From: Acidobacteriota bacterium
GTDB taxonomy: Bacteria; Acidobacteriota; Blastocatellia; Pyrinomonadales; Pyrinomonadaceae
DNA: 64,000 nt
Direction: 5' to 3'
NCBI GenBank assembly: GCA_003697135.1
Contig: RFGC01000037.1
Location: 62,001-126,000 of the forward strand
Numbering within the stretch: position 1 is the first letter of the stretch; each line of letters starts with the position of its first letter. The notes under the pieces are model-generated. The model worked only from the letters and a program-made list of their open reading frames with translations, was not told the DNA's origin and did no database searches. The translations under genes were made by a program, and so were the position numbers. Below, one piece after another: positions 45,603 through 56,062 of the stretch.

Positions 45603-46685
45603 ATGCATAAAAAGCTGACTTTAGCAATCTGTTTTTCACTGATATTTGCTTCAGAAGCTTATTCACAGGTCTTGCAAGTTCAAGAATCTTTGAGTGTTTG
45701 GTGGTATTTATTGGTTTTTTTGTTGATTTTGGGAGCGGTAGGATCGCTAATTTGGGTGCTTACTTTGAAAGCAGATGAACGTAAGATAAACTTACCGCCA
45801 AATCGTCAAGAACTGAAAAACTCAAGGCCAAAAGCTAAAGAGAATATCAAGGCACAAGTAAGAGAGATTAAGTTTTCTGAAGAAAATGCGAAAGCCGAAG
45901 GTGCTAGAAAGCCTAGTCTGAACACATTTCAACTAGACCCTACAAAATTCCTTCCGGTTTTTTTGCTCGGGAAACTTCCTGAACCAGCGCCTTTTGTCCC
46001 TTTGCCAGTTTCAAACGATGAGGGGTTGCTCAGTGCAGTTGAGCAAATACAATCGGAAGAGGAAGATGAGGAAGCACGCACTCTTGCAATAAAGATTTTA
46101 GCCGCTATGCGGACCAGAAACTCTGTTGAGGCTCTAACAAGAGTCATACTTCATGATTATTCCGAGGATATGAAGATAGAGGCTGTTCAGGCTCTAGCGA
46201 GTTTCAATCACGAATCCGTTTTTGAGCCGATTTTGCTTGCTTGTGGTGATAAGTCTAAAAGAGTCAAAGCATCGGCAATTCAAGCTCTATCAAAACTGAA
46301 TCTTGATAGAACAGATGCATGGCTCAGAATAGCTGGAAGCAATGATGAAGAAAAAGTTCGTTTAGCGGCTAGAGCTGTTGTTGAAAGTGGTTTTGCCGAT
46401 AGGGTTTTCGATCGCCTTATCAATGCTGAAAGAAGGTCTGCACTCGAAGCTATTGCTATCTTGGCGTTGCTTATCAGAGGAGAAGAAACCACGATTATTT
46501 TCCGACATCTTTTGGAAGATGAAAATCCTCTTGTTAAGAAAGCAATTCTTCATGTTTTGAAAGTGGTGGGTAACAGAAATGTTATAAACGGACTCTATAT
46601 GTTGCTGGAAAAAGAAGATGTCCCTGACGATCTGAAAAAGCAGATTGATGAGACTATTGAGGCGATAGGTTTCGTTGTAGAGTGA
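45603..46685 (+). CDS. HEAT-repeat protein with N-terminal signal and membrane span
   Basis: This roughly 360-residue protein begins with a signal-like segment ('[18 protein letters not shown]') and a second span ('[22 protein letters not shown]'). A charged linker follows, and then five or more HEAT-like helical repeats from about residue 150 ('[20 protein letters not shown]', '[20 protein letters not shown]', '[20 protein letters not shown]'). The repeats would be a protein-binding scaffold, probably on the cytoplasmic face; partner unknown. ATG 45603 is preferred to TTG 45588. A TATAAT at 45562-45567 may be its -10 box. uvrB begins one base after its stop. Confidence 0.8.
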   Translation: MHKKLTLAICFSLIFASEAYSQVLQVQESLSVWWYLLVFLLILGAVGSLIWVLTLKADERKINLPPNRQELKNSRPKAKENIKAQVREIKFSEENAKAEGARKPSLNTFQLDPTKFLPVFLLGKLPEPAPFVPLPVSNDEGLLSAVEQIQSEEEDEEARTLAIKILAAMRTRNSVEALTRVILHDYSEDMKIEAVQALASFNHESVFEPILLACGDKSKRVKASAIQALSKLNLDRTDAWLRIAGSNDEEKVRLAARAVVESGFADRVFDRLINAERRSALEAIAILALLIRGEETTIIFRHLLEDENPLVKKAILHVLKVVGNRNVINGLYMLLEKEDVPDDLKKQIDETIEAIGFVVE

Positions 46686-46686
46686 G

Positions 46687-48675
46687 ATGAAATTTTCGTT
46701 AGTTTCTGAATATACTCCTGCAGGTGATCAGCCAAAAGCTATAAAAGCGCTTGTCGAGGGCCTTAAAAAAGGCTTGAGAGATCAAGTTTTGCTGGGCATC
46801 ACTGGCTCTGGCAAGACCTTCACCATAGCCAATGTGATTGCGCAGGTTCAAAGACCTACACTTGTGATAGCTCACAATAAAACCTTAGCAGCTCAACTTT
46901 ATCAGGAATTCAAAAGTTTTTTTCCGAATAATGCGGTTGAATACTTCGTTTCCTATTACGATTACTATCAGCCAGAAGCTTATATTCCTTCAACGGATAC
47001 TTACATCGAAAAGGAAGCAACCATCAATGATGAGATAGATCGGCTCAGGCTTTCAGCAACAAGGGCTTTGTTTGAAAGGCGTGATGTTATAGTCGTAGCG
47101 TCAGTTTCATGTATTTACGGGCTTGGTGATCCTGATGCATACTTCGGCATGATTGCGTTTGTCGAGCCAGGACAGCAGATTCAACGTGAAGAGTTTTTGG
47201 CAAAGCTAGTCGAACTTCAATACGAAAGAAGCAATCTTGAGCTAGCGCGAGGGACGTTTAGAGTTCGAGGAGATGTAGTAGAAGTTTATCCTTCGTATCA
47301 AGATGATGCTTACAGAATCGAATTCTGGGGCGATGAAATTGACGCTGTTTATACGATTGATCCAATCTTGGGCGAAGTAAAGAAAAAGCATGATTCGCGC
47401 CTTCCGATTTATCCGAAAACTCATTATGTAATGTCTAAGGAGACAATCAAGCGCGCAATTAAGTCAATCAAAGAAGAGTTGGAATGGTGGGAAGCAGAGC
47501 TTCTAAAACAAGGTAAGACGTTGGAAGCGCAAAGGCTCAAGCAAAGGACTTTGTATGACCTTGAGATGATCAAGGAAATGGGCTTTTGCAGAGGCATTGA
47601 GAATTATTCACGACATTTAACGGGAAAGAAACCCGGCGAGCCGCCGCCAACGCTTTTGGATTATCTTCCAAAAGATGCCTTGATAGTTATAGACGAATCG
47701 CACCAGACAATTCCGCAACTTCAAGCAATGTATCGCGGTGATCAATCCCGCAAGCAAACTCTGGTTGACTACGGATTCCGTTTGCCCAGTGCGAAAGACA
47801 ATCGTCCGTTGAGTTTTGAAGAATTTGAGGCCAGACGAGGACAAACCATTTATGTTTCTGCAACTCCGGGAGATTACGAATTGAGCTTGACAGGTGGGAA
47901 AGTTATAGAACAAATAATCCGCCCAACCGGGCTTTTAGACCCTGAGGTAGAAGTGCGTCCTGTTCGCGGTCAGATTGACGATTTGCTTAATGAGGTTAGA
48001 ATCAGAGCAGAAAGAAACGAAAGAACGCTGATAACAACTTTGACAAAGAAAATGGCGGAGAACTTGGCTGATTATTTCATGGAAGTAGGCATTAAGGTAA
48101 CCTATTTGCATTCGGATATTGATACGCTTGAGCGTGTCAAAATCATACGCGACTTAAGGCGAGGCGAGCATGACGTCTTGGTTGGGATAAATCTTTTGCG
48201 TGAAGGTCTTGATTTGCCGGAAGTTTCACTCGTTGCCATACTCGATGCAGACAAGGAGGGTTTCTTGCGTTCGGAGCGTTCTTTGATTCAAACAATAGGA
48301 CGCGCCGCAAGAAACATAAACGGAAAAGCAATCCTTTATGCCGATACAATCACTGATTCCATGAGAAAAGCTATCGAGGAAACCAGAAGGAGAAGAAAAA
48401 TTCAGGAAGAATACAACCGCAAACACGGTATAACACCGAAGACGATAGTGAAGGCTATAGAGTCAACGCTTGTGACCATTTACGAGGCTGATTACTTCAA
48501 AGTGCCTTTGGACCTTGATGGTTTGGAAGAATATCGTCCCGAAAATCTTGCTGAAACAATCGCAAAGTTAGAAGTTGAGATGAAACAAGCGGCTAAAGAA
48601 ATGAAGTTTGAAAAGGCGGCAGAAATCCGCGATCGAATCAAATTCTTGAGAGAAAAATTGATTTCTATGTCTTGA
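46687..48675 (+). CDS. uvrB: UvrABC excinuclease subunit B
   Basis: This 662-residue DNA repair helicase verifies damage handed over by UvrA and recruits UvrC. It has Walker A '[14 protein letters not shown]' (about 36-49), the damage-probing beta-hairpin '[19 protein letters not shown]', '[14 protein letters not shown]', helicase motif VI '[21 protein letters not shown]' (trimmed), and the C-terminal UVR domain '[20 protein letters not shown]'. Length matches the family. It directly follows the HEAT-repeat gene. Confidence 0.98.
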   Translation: MKFSLVSEYTPAGDQPKAIKALVEGLKKGLRDQVLLGITGSGKTFTIANVIAQVQRPTLVIAHNKTLAAQLYQEFKSFFPNNAVEYFVSYYDYYQPEAYIPSTDTYIEKEATINDEIDRLRLSATRALFERRDVIVVASVSCIYGLGDPDAYFGMIAFVEPGQQIQREEFLAKLVELQYERSNLELARGTFRVRGDVVEVYPSYQDDAYRIEFWGDEIDAVYTIDPILGEVKKKHDSRLPIYPKTHYVMSKETIKRAIKSIKEELEWWEAELLKQGKTLEAQRLKQRTLYDLEMIKEMGFCRGIENYSRHLTGKKPGEPPPTLLDYLPKDALIVIDESHQTIPQLQAMYRGDQSRKQTLVDYGFRLPSAKDNRPLSFEEFEARRGQTIYVSATPGDYELSLTGGKVIEQIIRPTGLLDPEVEVRPVRGQIDDLLNEVRIRAERNERTLITTLTKKMAENLADYFMEVGIKVTYLHSDIDTLERVKIIRDLRRGEHDVLVGINLLREGLDLPEVSLVAILDADKEGFLRSERSLIQTIGRAARNINGKAILYADTITDSMRKAIEETRRRRKIQEEYNRKHGITPKTIVKAIESTLVTIYEADYFKVPLDLDGLEEYRPENLAETIAKLEVEMKQAAKEMKFEKAAEIRDRIKFLREKLISMS

Positions 48676-48738
48676 AATGTTTACTACTCTAGTTGAAAAT
48701 CGTCTGTATTAAAAAAATTCAGATGAGTTTTTGAAATT

Positions 48739-50430
48739 ATGATAAATCCTGCATTTTATTCACTTTCAAATGAAATCGAAGAGAAAGTATCTCAGACTTT
48801 TCGAGAATGGAAGGACAAAGAAAATGTAAGGCGTCTTTGGGAGAAGGATGCGAGTCTTTGGACTGGCGCTGATGAATCGAATTGGCTTGGGTGGCTTGAT
48901 ATTTGCGAAAGGGAGCTTCAAGACCTGAAAAAATACGAGGATTTTGCCGAAGAAGCATCCGCGTTTGATTCTATCGTTCTTTTAGGCATGGGAGGCTCTT
49001 CGCTTTGTCCGGAAGTTTTAGCAGTTACGTTTGAACGAGGAAATTTTCGAGTTTTGGATTCAACCGTTCCGGCACAAGTGAGAGCAATCGAAACAGGACT
49101 CGACTTGAAGAAAACGCTTTTTATCGTCGCTTCAAAATCAGGCACAACTCTAGAGCCGAATTGCTTTGAGCGGTATTTTTACGAGAAGGTTTCATCTGTG
49201 CTTGAGAATGCAGGGCAGAATTTTGTGGCAATTACAGACCCGAACTCAAAGCTCCAAAGTCTAGCCGAAAGCAAGGGCTATCGGAGAATTTTTCTCGGAG
49301 ACCCAAAGATTGGAGGTAGATTTTCAGCGCTTTCGGTTTTCGGAATGATTCCGGCAAGCGCAATGAAAATCGATGTTGAGGATTTTCTAAAGAAAACACT
49401 TCCAATGGTGCAAGCTTGCAAAAACACTGAACCAAAGGAAAATCCGGGAGTGGTTTTGGGAACAATTTTAGGAATTTGTCAAGCCATTGGGAAAGACAAG
49501 TTGACGATCTTTTCCTCTCCTGAAATCTATGATTTAGGAGCATGGCTGGAGCAGTTAATAGCTGAAAGCACAGGAAAGGAAGGTGTTGCGATTATACCAA
49601 TCGATCGTGAGCCTTTGTTGGAATATGTTGAAAACTACAGTGATGACAGGGTTTTTGTTTATCTAAAACTCAAGGGTTCGGAAGATGAACTCATCGAGAA
49701 TGTATTTGAAAAATTAACAACAGCGGGCCATCCAACCATCAAAATAGAGATTGAAAGCAGAATGCATCTAGGGCAAGAATTTTTCCGTTGGGAATTTGCA
49801 ACTGCTGTCGCAGGTTCGATAATGAACATAAATCCTTTTAATCAGCCTGATGTTGAATCTGCTAAAGTCGAAGCTCGCAAGTTGATGAGCGAGTATGTCG
49901 AAAATGGAGTTTTGCCTTGTCAAGAACCTATTTTTGAGTGTGATGGACTAAAAATTTTCACTTCCTCTGAGTATGCAAAATCGTTGGAGAGAAGATTTGG
50001 CGAAGAAAAGTCCTTGAGAAACTATCTGGAAGGACATTTGGCGCATGTTTGTCAAGGCGATTACTTCGCCATTTTGGCTTATCTTGAGATGAACAAAGAA
50101 ACTGAAGAAACCTTGCAGGCAATAAGGAAGAAGATTTTAGAAAAATTGGCTTGTGCAACTTGCTTGGGTTTTGGACCAAGGTTTCTTCATTCAACTGGGC
50201 AAGCCTACAAGGGTGGAGCGAATAACGGAGTTTTTTTGCAGATTACATGCGAAGATGAAGAAGATATGCCTGTTCCACTTCAGGGTTATACTTTTGGCAT
50301 TGTGAAGATGGCGCAGGCGCGTGGTGATTTTCAAGTTTTACTCGATAGAGAGCGTCGCGCTCTCTGGATTCACCTGAACAAGAAGGACGATCTGAGAAAA
50401 ATTTACTTGGCTTTGGAAAACTTAAACTAA
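48739..50430 (+). CDS. pgi: Glucose-6-phosphate isomerase (type found in transaldolase-isomerase fusions)
   Basis: This 563-residue protein has two SIS-type sugar isomerase domains: 'IVLLGMGGSSLCPEVLAVTF', 'LFIVASKSGTTLEPNCFERY', 'FVAITDPNSKLQSLAESKGY' and 'RFSALSVFGMIPASAMKID'. The sequence most resembles the C-terminal half of bifunctional transaldolase/glucose-6-phosphate isomerases, but no transaldolase domain precedes it: the gene starts at ATG 48739, 63 bases after uvrB. It links glycolysis with the pentose phosphate route, and rpe follows two genes later. Confidence 0.88.
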   Translation: MINPAFYSLSNEIEEKVSQTFREWKDKENVRRLWEKDASLWTGADESNWLGWLDICERELQDLKKYEDFAEEASAFDSIVLLGMGGSSLCPEVLAVTFERGNFRVLDSTVPAQVRAIETGLDLKKTLFIVASKSGTTLEPNCFERYFYEKVSSVLENAGQNFVAITDPNSKLQSLAESKGYRRIFLGDPKIGGRFSALSVFGMIPASAMKIDVEDFLKKTLPMVQACKNTEPKENPGVVLGTILGICQAIGKDKLTIFSSPEIYDLGAWLEQLIAESTGKEGVAIIPIDREPLLEYVENYSDDRVFVYLKLKGSEDELIENVFEKLTTAGHPTIKIEIESRMHLGQEFFRWEFATAVAGSIMNINPFNQPDVESAKVEARKLMSEYVENGVLPCQEPIFECDGLKIFTSSEYAKSLERRFGEEKSLRNYLEGHLAHVCQGDYFAILAYLEMNKETEETLQAIRKKILEKLACATCLGFGPRFLHSTGQAYKGGANNGVFLQITCEDEEDMPVPLQGYTFGIVKMAQARGDFQVLLDRERRALWIHLNKKDDLRKIYLALENLN

Positions 50431-50549
50431 ATTTTCTGCAACTTACTCAATAAGTTTGCGAAGATCGAATCAAGATTCATTTTGTGAGATCGTATTTGTG
50501 ATAACTTGCGAGTAGTGTTAGACTTGCATTTGATTAGACGGAGAGGTTT

Positions 50550-51221
50550 GTGGCGATAATAAGGAAAGTGCTTTCTTTAATTGGCAAGCTCTTTGTTTTA
50601 GCTGTCTTTGGGCTTGCTTTTTTGGCTGGTATGATCGGTGCGATATGGTTTTCTTTGCGCGGAGAAGAGGTAAAAGTGCCTGAAATTGTTGGCAAGGATT
50701 TCTACGAAAGCGAAAAGGAGTTAGCTTCTTTAGGCTTGAAAATTAAAAGACGTGCTTATCGTTACAGCAGTGAAAAGCCGAATACGATTATTGAACAAGC
50801 TCCGCGTCCTGGTGAAACAGTCAAAACCGGGCAAACCATATTGGTCGTAGTGGCTCAAGAAAATCCTGAAGGAACAGAAGCGCCTGCAACCGTGAAGAAG
50901 GAGACTGAAGAAGAGACTGCTTCTTTTGAGGTTTCACCGGAAGATAGAATAAAAAATCGAAATGCTAATATCAGAAAACTCGAAAGAACGCGCGATGTTA
51001 TCTCGAACAAAGCAAATAAGAATTCAAATGTTGATTTGGTGGTAGGAAGTCGAGATACGAATAAATCCTCGGCCGAAAACAGGGCTGTGGAAAGCAAGCC
51101 TTCAAATACGAAAGCAGAACCGAAGCCGACAAGGACGCCAGAAGTCCGAAAGACACCTGAAGTTCGCAAGTCACCAACGCCGCCGACAGGTGACATTCGC
51201 AATCGTCGGATTATTCCTTGA
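50550..51221 (+). CDS. Membrane-anchored protein with one PASTA domain
   Basis: This 223-residue protein has an N-terminal span ('LIGKLFVLAVFGLAFLAGMIGAIWF', trimmed here to its core), then a single extracytoplasmic PASTA domain at about 40-105 ('VKVPEIVGKDFYESEKELAS', 'TIIEQAPRPGETVKTGQTIL'). The last 110 residues are polar, Thr/Pro/Lys-rich and end in repeats of 'TPEVRK'. PASTA domains bind muropeptides or lipid II and normally sit on Ser/Thr kinases or PBPs, so a stand-alone one is a possible cell-wall sensor. GTG 50550 was chosen because GGAGAGG lies four bases before it. rpe follows with 26 bases between. Confidence 0.85.
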   Translation: MAIIRKVLSLIGKLFVLAVFGLAFLAGMIGAIWFSLRGEEVKVPEIVGKDFYESEKELASLGLKIKRRAYRYSSEKPNTIIEQAPRPGETVKTGQTILVVVAQENPEGTEAPATVKKETEEETASFEVSPEDRIKNRNANIRKLERTRDVISNKANKNSNVDLVVGSRDTNKSSAENRAVESKPSNTKAEPKPTRTPEVRKTPEVRKSPTPPTGDIRNRRIIP

Positions 51222-51247
51222 AGCTAAAAGGTTTGAGGAGCAACGAA

Positions 51248-51910
51248 ATGATACAGATAGCGCCGTCAATTCTTTCTGCTAATTTTGCTCGTCTTGAGGC
51301 TGAGATTCGAGCAGTTGAGCAAGGCGGTGCAACCATAATTCATTTTGACGTAATGGATGGACGCTTTGTGCCGAACATAACGGTTGGTTTGCCTGTGTTG
51401 AAGTCGGTAAGAAAAATAACAAAACTCAAAATTGATTGTCATCTGATGATCGTTGAGCCAAACCGTTATGCAGTTGAATTCGTCAAAGCAGGAGCCGATA
51501 TGGTTTCGGTTCATGTAGAAGCTGACTATCATCTTCATCGAACTTTGACTCAAATTCGACAAGCTGGGGCTATGGCAGGTATTGCCATAAATCCTGCAAC
51601 TTCATTAGCATCTTTAGAAGAAGCTTTGCCTTTTGCGGATTTTGTGCTTTTGATGTCGGTAAATCCAGGTTTTGGTGGACAAGAATTCATACCTTCTTCG
51701 CTTGATAAGTTACGCCGATTAAAACGCATGATTGATGAGCGTGGACTTAATACTAAAATTGAAATTGATGGCGGCATCGGGAAGGAAAACATTTTGAAGG
51801 TTGTAGAAGCTGGAGCTGAAATCATCGTTGCAGGTTCCGCCGTCTTTGATGGCGGAAACCCTACTCAAGCGGTTCGTGAACTACTTGACACAGCAACCAT
51901 CTGGATTTGA
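51248..51910 (+). CDS. rpe: Ribulose-phosphate 3-epimerase
   Basis: This 220-residue TIM-barrel enzyme interconverts ribulose-5-phosphate and xylulose-5-phosphate. Motifs are 'IQIAPSILSANFARLEAEI', 'IIHFDVMDGRFVPNITVGLP', 'KIDCHLMIVEPNRY', 'LMSVNPGFGGQEFIPSSLDK' and 'IEIDGGIGKENI', containing the metal ligands His, Asp and the catalytic Asp. ATG 51248 has GAGGAG seven bases upstream and gives the family-standard start. Confidence 0.97.
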   Translation: MIQIAPSILSANFARLEAEIRAVEQGGATIIHFDVMDGRFVPNITVGLPVLKSVRKITKLKIDCHLMIVEPNRYAVEFVKAGADMVSVHVEADYHLHRTLTQIRQAGAMAGIAINPATSLASLEEALPFADFVLLMSVNPGFGGQEFIPSSLDKLRRLKRMIDERGLNTKIEIDGGIGKENILKVVEAGAEIIVAGSAVFDGGNPTQAVRELLDTATIWI

Positions 51911-51954
51911 AAATGCCGAATTTTGAGAAATAAAACATTTGAGAGGAAAGGTTT

Positions 51955-53475
51955 ATGAGTCGTTTTATTTTGTTTTTCTGTATTATTTTGGGACTTTTCT
52001 CTATTGGATTTTCACAACAGCAACGCAAAACCGAAGGAACACCACTACAACGCTTGAATGTTATGAGCGAAAAGCTTAATGCGATGAGGCGTTCTTTGGA
52101 AAGCGTGGCCGCAACCTTAAAGGAAGATCAGAAGGAAGATAAAACTCAGAAAGATAAGTTGAAGGACGATAAGTCTCAATTAGAAACGCCGTTAGGACGA
52201 GTCAGGTCTTTAGAGAAGGAAGTTTCGAGTTTGCTTAGTGAGGTTAACAATTTGCGCGGCAAAGTCGAGCGGGCTGAGAAATATGAAATGAACGATATTG
52301 ACCAGTTAGAAGCGGCTGTTGCGGAGATCAACACAAGGGTTGACAATGCTTTAGTGGAAATAGCTCGTCAGCGAGCAACCCCAGTTTCAAAGGTTGGAAA
52401 ACCGCGTGAGGCCAAAAAGAAAACCAAAAAGCTGCTGGGATTGATTCCTATTGGCAAAGAACGTGATGAATACGAAGAACTTATCGGGAATGTCGCACCA
52501 GGACGTGACCGAGAACTTTTCATAGTTGCCACGCGCGAAGTTCGCAAAAATAATTACGAAGTTGGACGGCTACTTTTTCAGACTATTGTTACAACTTATC
52601 CTGATTCTCCTTATCTTCCGATGGCAAAGCTTGCTATTGCAGATTCTTTTTACCTTGAGGGCACGTCTAGTGCTTTGATTCAGGCAGCAGCAGCATATCA
52701 AGAATGGCTTACATTTTTTCCGACTCATCCGCTTGCCTGTAGGGTGCTACTGAAAATAGCTGAATCCGAAATGCGACAGATCGGACTTCCAGATAGAGAC
52801 ATCACACGCGCAAAGCGTGCAGAGCAAAGATTAAAAGCCTTTTATCAGCAATGCTCAGATTCACCTTTGAAGCCAGAAGTTGACAAGCGCCTCGAAGAGG
52901 TGCAGAACAATTTGGGGCTTCATAACTTGGGAATAGCAAACTATTACTACAATCTTTCTGTAAAACAAGGCAAGGGTGGGCTGAAGGGAGCGCAGTCGCG
53001 CTATCGTGAAATTTTGGAGAAATATCCAAAATTTGCTTACATGGATGAGGTTTTATACAAGCTAGCTGTGACTTATCAAATCGAGGAGGAAACTGACGAA
53101 GCGGCGAAGTATTTTCAGAGATTAGTTCGTGAATATCCAAATAGCGAATACGTCGAGAAGGCTAAAGAGCAACTACAGCTAATGGGTGCAAGCATTCCCG
53201 AACCTGATCCCAAAAGGCTTAATGTTATGCCACCAAAACAGCCTTCCTTTTTTGAAAATCTCAAAAATCAATTCTTGGGCATTTATCCTTTGACAATTGA
53301 TAAAAATGGTGTTTTGATGACTGATGACTTTGATAAGTCTAAATTTGAATTGATAGACCAAGTTATCGAAAATCAGGGCGATTTGACTGCGTCGCAGATT
53401 CCGCAGGCTTTAACTACAATCGTTAGAGTTAATAGGCAGGAAGAACAGGAAAACAAAGAGAACAAGAAGCCATGA
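51955..53475 (+). CDS. BamD/YbgF-like TPR protein with N-terminal coiled coil
   Basis: This 506-residue exported protein starts with a signal peptide ('FILFFCIILGLFSIGFSQQQ'). Residues about 25-140 form a charged coiled coil. From about residue 175 there are TPR repeats in the style of outer-membrane lipoprotein BamD ('LFQTIVTTYPDSPYLPMAKL', 'AAAYQEWLTFFPTHPLACR', 'AQSRYREILEKYPKFAYMDE', 'AAKYFQRLVREYPNSEYVEK'). No lipobox Cys is seen. A role in outer-membrane protein assembly or envelope organisation is inferred. Strong ribosome site AGGAAAGG precedes ATG 51955; the next gene overlaps by four bases. Confidence 0.82.
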   Translation: MSRFILFFCIILGLFSIGFSQQQRKTEGTPLQRLNVMSEKLNAMRRSLESVAATLKEDQKEDKTQKDKLKDDKSQLETPLGRVRSLEKEVSSLLSEVNNLRGKVERAEKYEMNDIDQLEAAVAEINTRVDNALVEIARQRATPVSKVGKPREAKKKTKKLLGLIPIGKERDEYEELIGNVAPGRDRELFIVATREVRKNNYEVGRLLFQTIVTTYPDSPYLPMAKLAIADSFYLEGTSSALIQAAAAYQEWLTFFPTHPLACRVLLKIAESEMRQIGLPDRDITRAKRAEQRLKAFYQQCSDSPLKPEVDKRLEEVQNNLGLHNLGIANYYYNLSVKQGKGGLKGAQSRYREILEKYPKFAYMDEVLYKLAVTYQIEEETDEAAKYFQRLVREYPNSEYVEKAKEQLQLMGASIPEPDPKRLNVMPPKQPSFFENLKNQFLGIYPLTIDKNGVLMTDDFDKSKFELIDQVIENQGDLTASQIPQALTTIVRVNRQEEQENKENKKP

Positions 53476-53924
53476 AGAACTTTAAGAATATAGAAGTTTT
53501 TGAGCAAGCCTATAGGAGAACAGCTACGATTGTGTTTGCTGAAATAATTTCTGTCGTAGTGCTTTTGATGTTGGCTTGGGGAATTCCGCTTGAAGAGCGG
53601 AAAGCGGCAGATGCGATCTTAAACACTCTTTGGGGGCTTGTTTTGATGATCGCAGTAACGACTATTTTTCTTCGTAGGTTTCTTTTCTCGAAAAGAAGAA
53701 TACAGGAAATTAAAAAGAACAGTGTAGAGGCTGTAGTTGGAGCGTTAGGAACAGCTACAATTATTTTAGCCGCTTTAGCAGGATCGGTTGCAGTTTTGGG
53801 TTTTGTAATCACGATATTGAGCGGTGACAAAATGAGCATTCTACGTTCTACCGCAGTTAGTTTTCTACTGTTTTTGATAGTTTTCCCGCGCAAATCTCGT
53901 TGGAAAGGATTTATTGAGGTTTAG
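53472..53924 (+). CDS. Small integral membrane protein of unknown function
   Basis: This 150-residue protein has four predicted spans ('TIVFAEIISVVVLLMLAWGI', 'ADAILNTLWGLVLMIAVTTI', 'GTATIILAALAGSVAVLGFV', 'STAVSFLLFLIVFP') and basic loops, but I recognise no family. Its ATG overlaps the stop of the BamD-like gene (ATGA) and the next TPR gene starts within 14 bases of its end, so the three genes form one translationally linked unit, probably of related envelope function. Confidence 0.75.
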   Translation: MKNFKNIEVFEQAYRRTATIVFAEIISVVVLLMLAWGIPLEERKAADAILNTLWGLVLMIAVTTIFLRRFLFSKRRIQEIKKNSVEAVVGALGTATIILAALAGSVAVLGFVITILSGDKMSILRSTAVSFLLFLIVFPRKSRWKGFIEV

Positions 53925-53937
53925 ATTTTCAGAAGCT

Positions 53938-56001
53938 ATGAGGTTTAGAAAGTTTTTAGCCATAATTTTTTTGTCTTTTTCGCTAACCGCATTTTCGCAG
54001 ACTCCTTCTGAAGTTGCAAAGAATCCGAAACCTGAAGAACCGAAAAACGATTCTCAGGAAGACGCAACTCGTCAGCGGAAAGTGCAGGCTTACGCGAAAC
54101 TTTTAGAAGGTCAGCGTTATTTTTGGCAAATAGGGCGTTCGCGCTTTAGAAGCAACGCCATTGCTTTGGCGCGTCAGGCAAAGCAAGCCTTTTTGAAAGC
54201 AGTTGAGCTTGATCCCACCTTAGCCGAAGGATACACTGCTTTAGCCGAGCTTGCACTTTACGAACAACCGCCAAATTATGATGAAGCTATTTTGTATGCG
54301 CAAAATGCTGTAAAAGTCAATCCGAATAATTTTGGTGCTAGAAGAATTTTGGCAGGAGTTTATTCAATCAGAAGTGGGCTTAACTCAGCTAGATACAATG
54401 AAGAGTTTGCGCAAAAAGCAAAAGCTGAATGGTTAGAAGTAACTCGTCTTGATCCCAGAAATGCAGAGGCGTGGGCATTTTTAAGTGCTTTTTACGAAAG
54501 GGAAGGGAATCAAGAAAAGAGGATCGAAGCACTTCGTCAGTGGCTCGCTTCTGTATCGCCGATTGAGGCGAGGTTTTACAGGATAGTTTTCGGCAATCTC
54601 GCTGATTTATCGCCCGAAGTTGCAAGTTTGAAACTTGCAGATGCCCTTGTCAAAACAAATCGGTCAGAAGAAGCAATTGAAATCCTAAGCCGTTTGGTTG
54701 TTGATCAACCTGAAAACAGAGAAGCAGTTGAGCTACTGCGTGAGGTTTTAGGTTTTGCTAGTGAAAAATTGGTATCAAGAGCAATATCAGCACTTGAACA
54801 AGCTGTTTTGTCAGAGCCGAACAACTTCTCTTTGGTTGATGTTTTGGTTGAAGCGCAAATTCATGCCCGAAAAGCCGAAAGCGCCATAAAGACACTTCAA
54901 AGCGTAATCAAAAAGATTATCAACTCGGAAACAGCACAGCTAGTTCCTTATTACTTTAAGCTAAGTGATGCCTATTTTGAGGCAGACGATTTGGAAAATT
55001 CGATAGGTGCTTTAGAGCAGATTCTGAAGATTTACGGCATTGCCGATAAGCTCGTTGACTCAAGTGAGAAAGCAGATGTAGCAGAGAGAGTTTTTGGACG
55101 AATGATATATTTCTACAAACATTTTGGCCGTTATGCAAATGCATCGTCGGTAATAGAGCGTTCTAGAAAGGTTTTAGGAGCAGGAAATTCGTTTCCAGAC
55201 AAAGAGATGATCGATCTTTTGGCAGAATCCGGTAGAAGGAGGGAAGCTCTGCAATATATTTACTCAGTTAGAAAGAAAACTCAACTAGCAGATGCTTACA
55301 AGGAGAAGGAAGCCGAGATTTTAGCGGCATTAGGACAAGTGGAGGAGGCAGCTGCTTTGATCAAATCATCGAAAAAGATAAACACTTCTACTGGCTCCTC
55401 GTTGAAGGAAGATGAGAAGAAAATTGCGGATATTGACACTTTGATTCGTGTGTGTCAGCTTTATTTGCTGTCTGATAGACCTCAAGAAGCCATGCGGGAA
55501 GCGAGCAGAGTCCTTGAGCTTTCTCAAAATGATCAGCAAAGAATGATAGCCAGAATACTACTTTCAGCGGCATATTACGATGCAGGTGATTTTGCTACTT
55601 CTGAAAAAATACTTCGTGAGATGATTCAAAGATCACCGAACAATCCTATTTTGCTCAATAATTTAGGCTATTTTCTTGCGGAGCGAAACGAGAAGTTAAA
55701 CGAAGCTCTCGAAATGATAAAAAAAGCAGTTAGGATAGAACCAAATAATCCGTCATACTTGGACAGTTTGGGTTATGTTTACCTTAGGCTCGGAAACAAA
55801 GAAGAAGCTGAGAGATACTTTCGCAGAGCGATTCGTCAGGAAACAAATTCATCGGAGATTTACGAACACTTAGGAGATGTTTATCAAGCTTTGGGCAAGA
55901 TTGAAAATGCGCGCATGGCTTGGCAACGTGCATTGCATCTTGCTACAAACGAAAAGGCGGCAAGCCGAGTCAGAGAAAAGTTGCGAAGAATTAGCAAATA
56001 G
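53938..56001 (+). CDS. Exported TPR-repeat protein
   Basis: This 687-residue protein has signal peptide 'MRFRKFLAIIFLSFSLTAFS' and many TPR motifs through its length: 'AVELDPTLAEGYTALAELAL', 'AVKVNPNNFGARRILAGVYS', 'EIAEIL'-type helices in the middle, and a well-conserved C-terminal set ('RIEPNNPSYLDSLGYVYLRL', 'NSSEIYEHLGDVYQALGKIE'). It would be a protein-interaction scaffold in the periplasm or at the outer membrane. ATG 53938 gives the cleanest signal peptide; TTG 53914 with AAGGA upstream is an alternative. It is the last native gene before the restriction island. Confidence 0.82.
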   Translation: MRFRKFLAIIFLSFSLTAFSQTPSEVAKNPKPEEPKNDSQEDATRQRKVQAYAKLLEGQRYFWQIGRSRFRSNAIALARQAKQAFLKAVELDPTLAEGYTALAELALYEQPPNYDEAILYAQNAVKVNPNNFGARRILAGVYSIRSGLNSARYNEEFAQKAKAEWLEVTRLDPRNAEAWAFLSAFYEREGNQEKRIEALRQWLASVSPIEARFYRIVFGNLADLSPEVASLKLADALVKTNRSEEAIEILSRLVVDQPENREAVELLREVLGFASEKLVSRAISALEQAVLSEPNNFSLVDVLVEAQIHARKAESAIKTLQSVIKKIINSETAQLVPYYFKLSDAYFEADDLENSIGALEQILKIYGIADKLVDSSEKADVAERVFGRMIYFYKHFGRYANASSVIERSRKVLGAGNSFPDKEMIDLLAESGRRREALQYIYSVRKKTQLADAYKEKEAEILAALGQVEEAAALIKSSKKINTSTGSSLKEDEKKIADIDTLIRVCQLYLLSDRPQEAMREASRVLELSQNDQQRMIARILLSAAYYDAGDFATSEKILREMIQRSPNNPILLNNLGYFLAERNEKLNEALEMIKKAVRIEPNNPSYLDSLGYVYLRLGNKEEAERYFRRAIRQETNSSEIYEHLGDVYQALGKIENARMAWQRALHLATNEKAASRVREKLRRISK

Positions 56002-56062
56002 AATTGGGAAATTACACTTATTATGGGAGATTATCTTGTGAGTTAACCAGTGGAATTCAACG

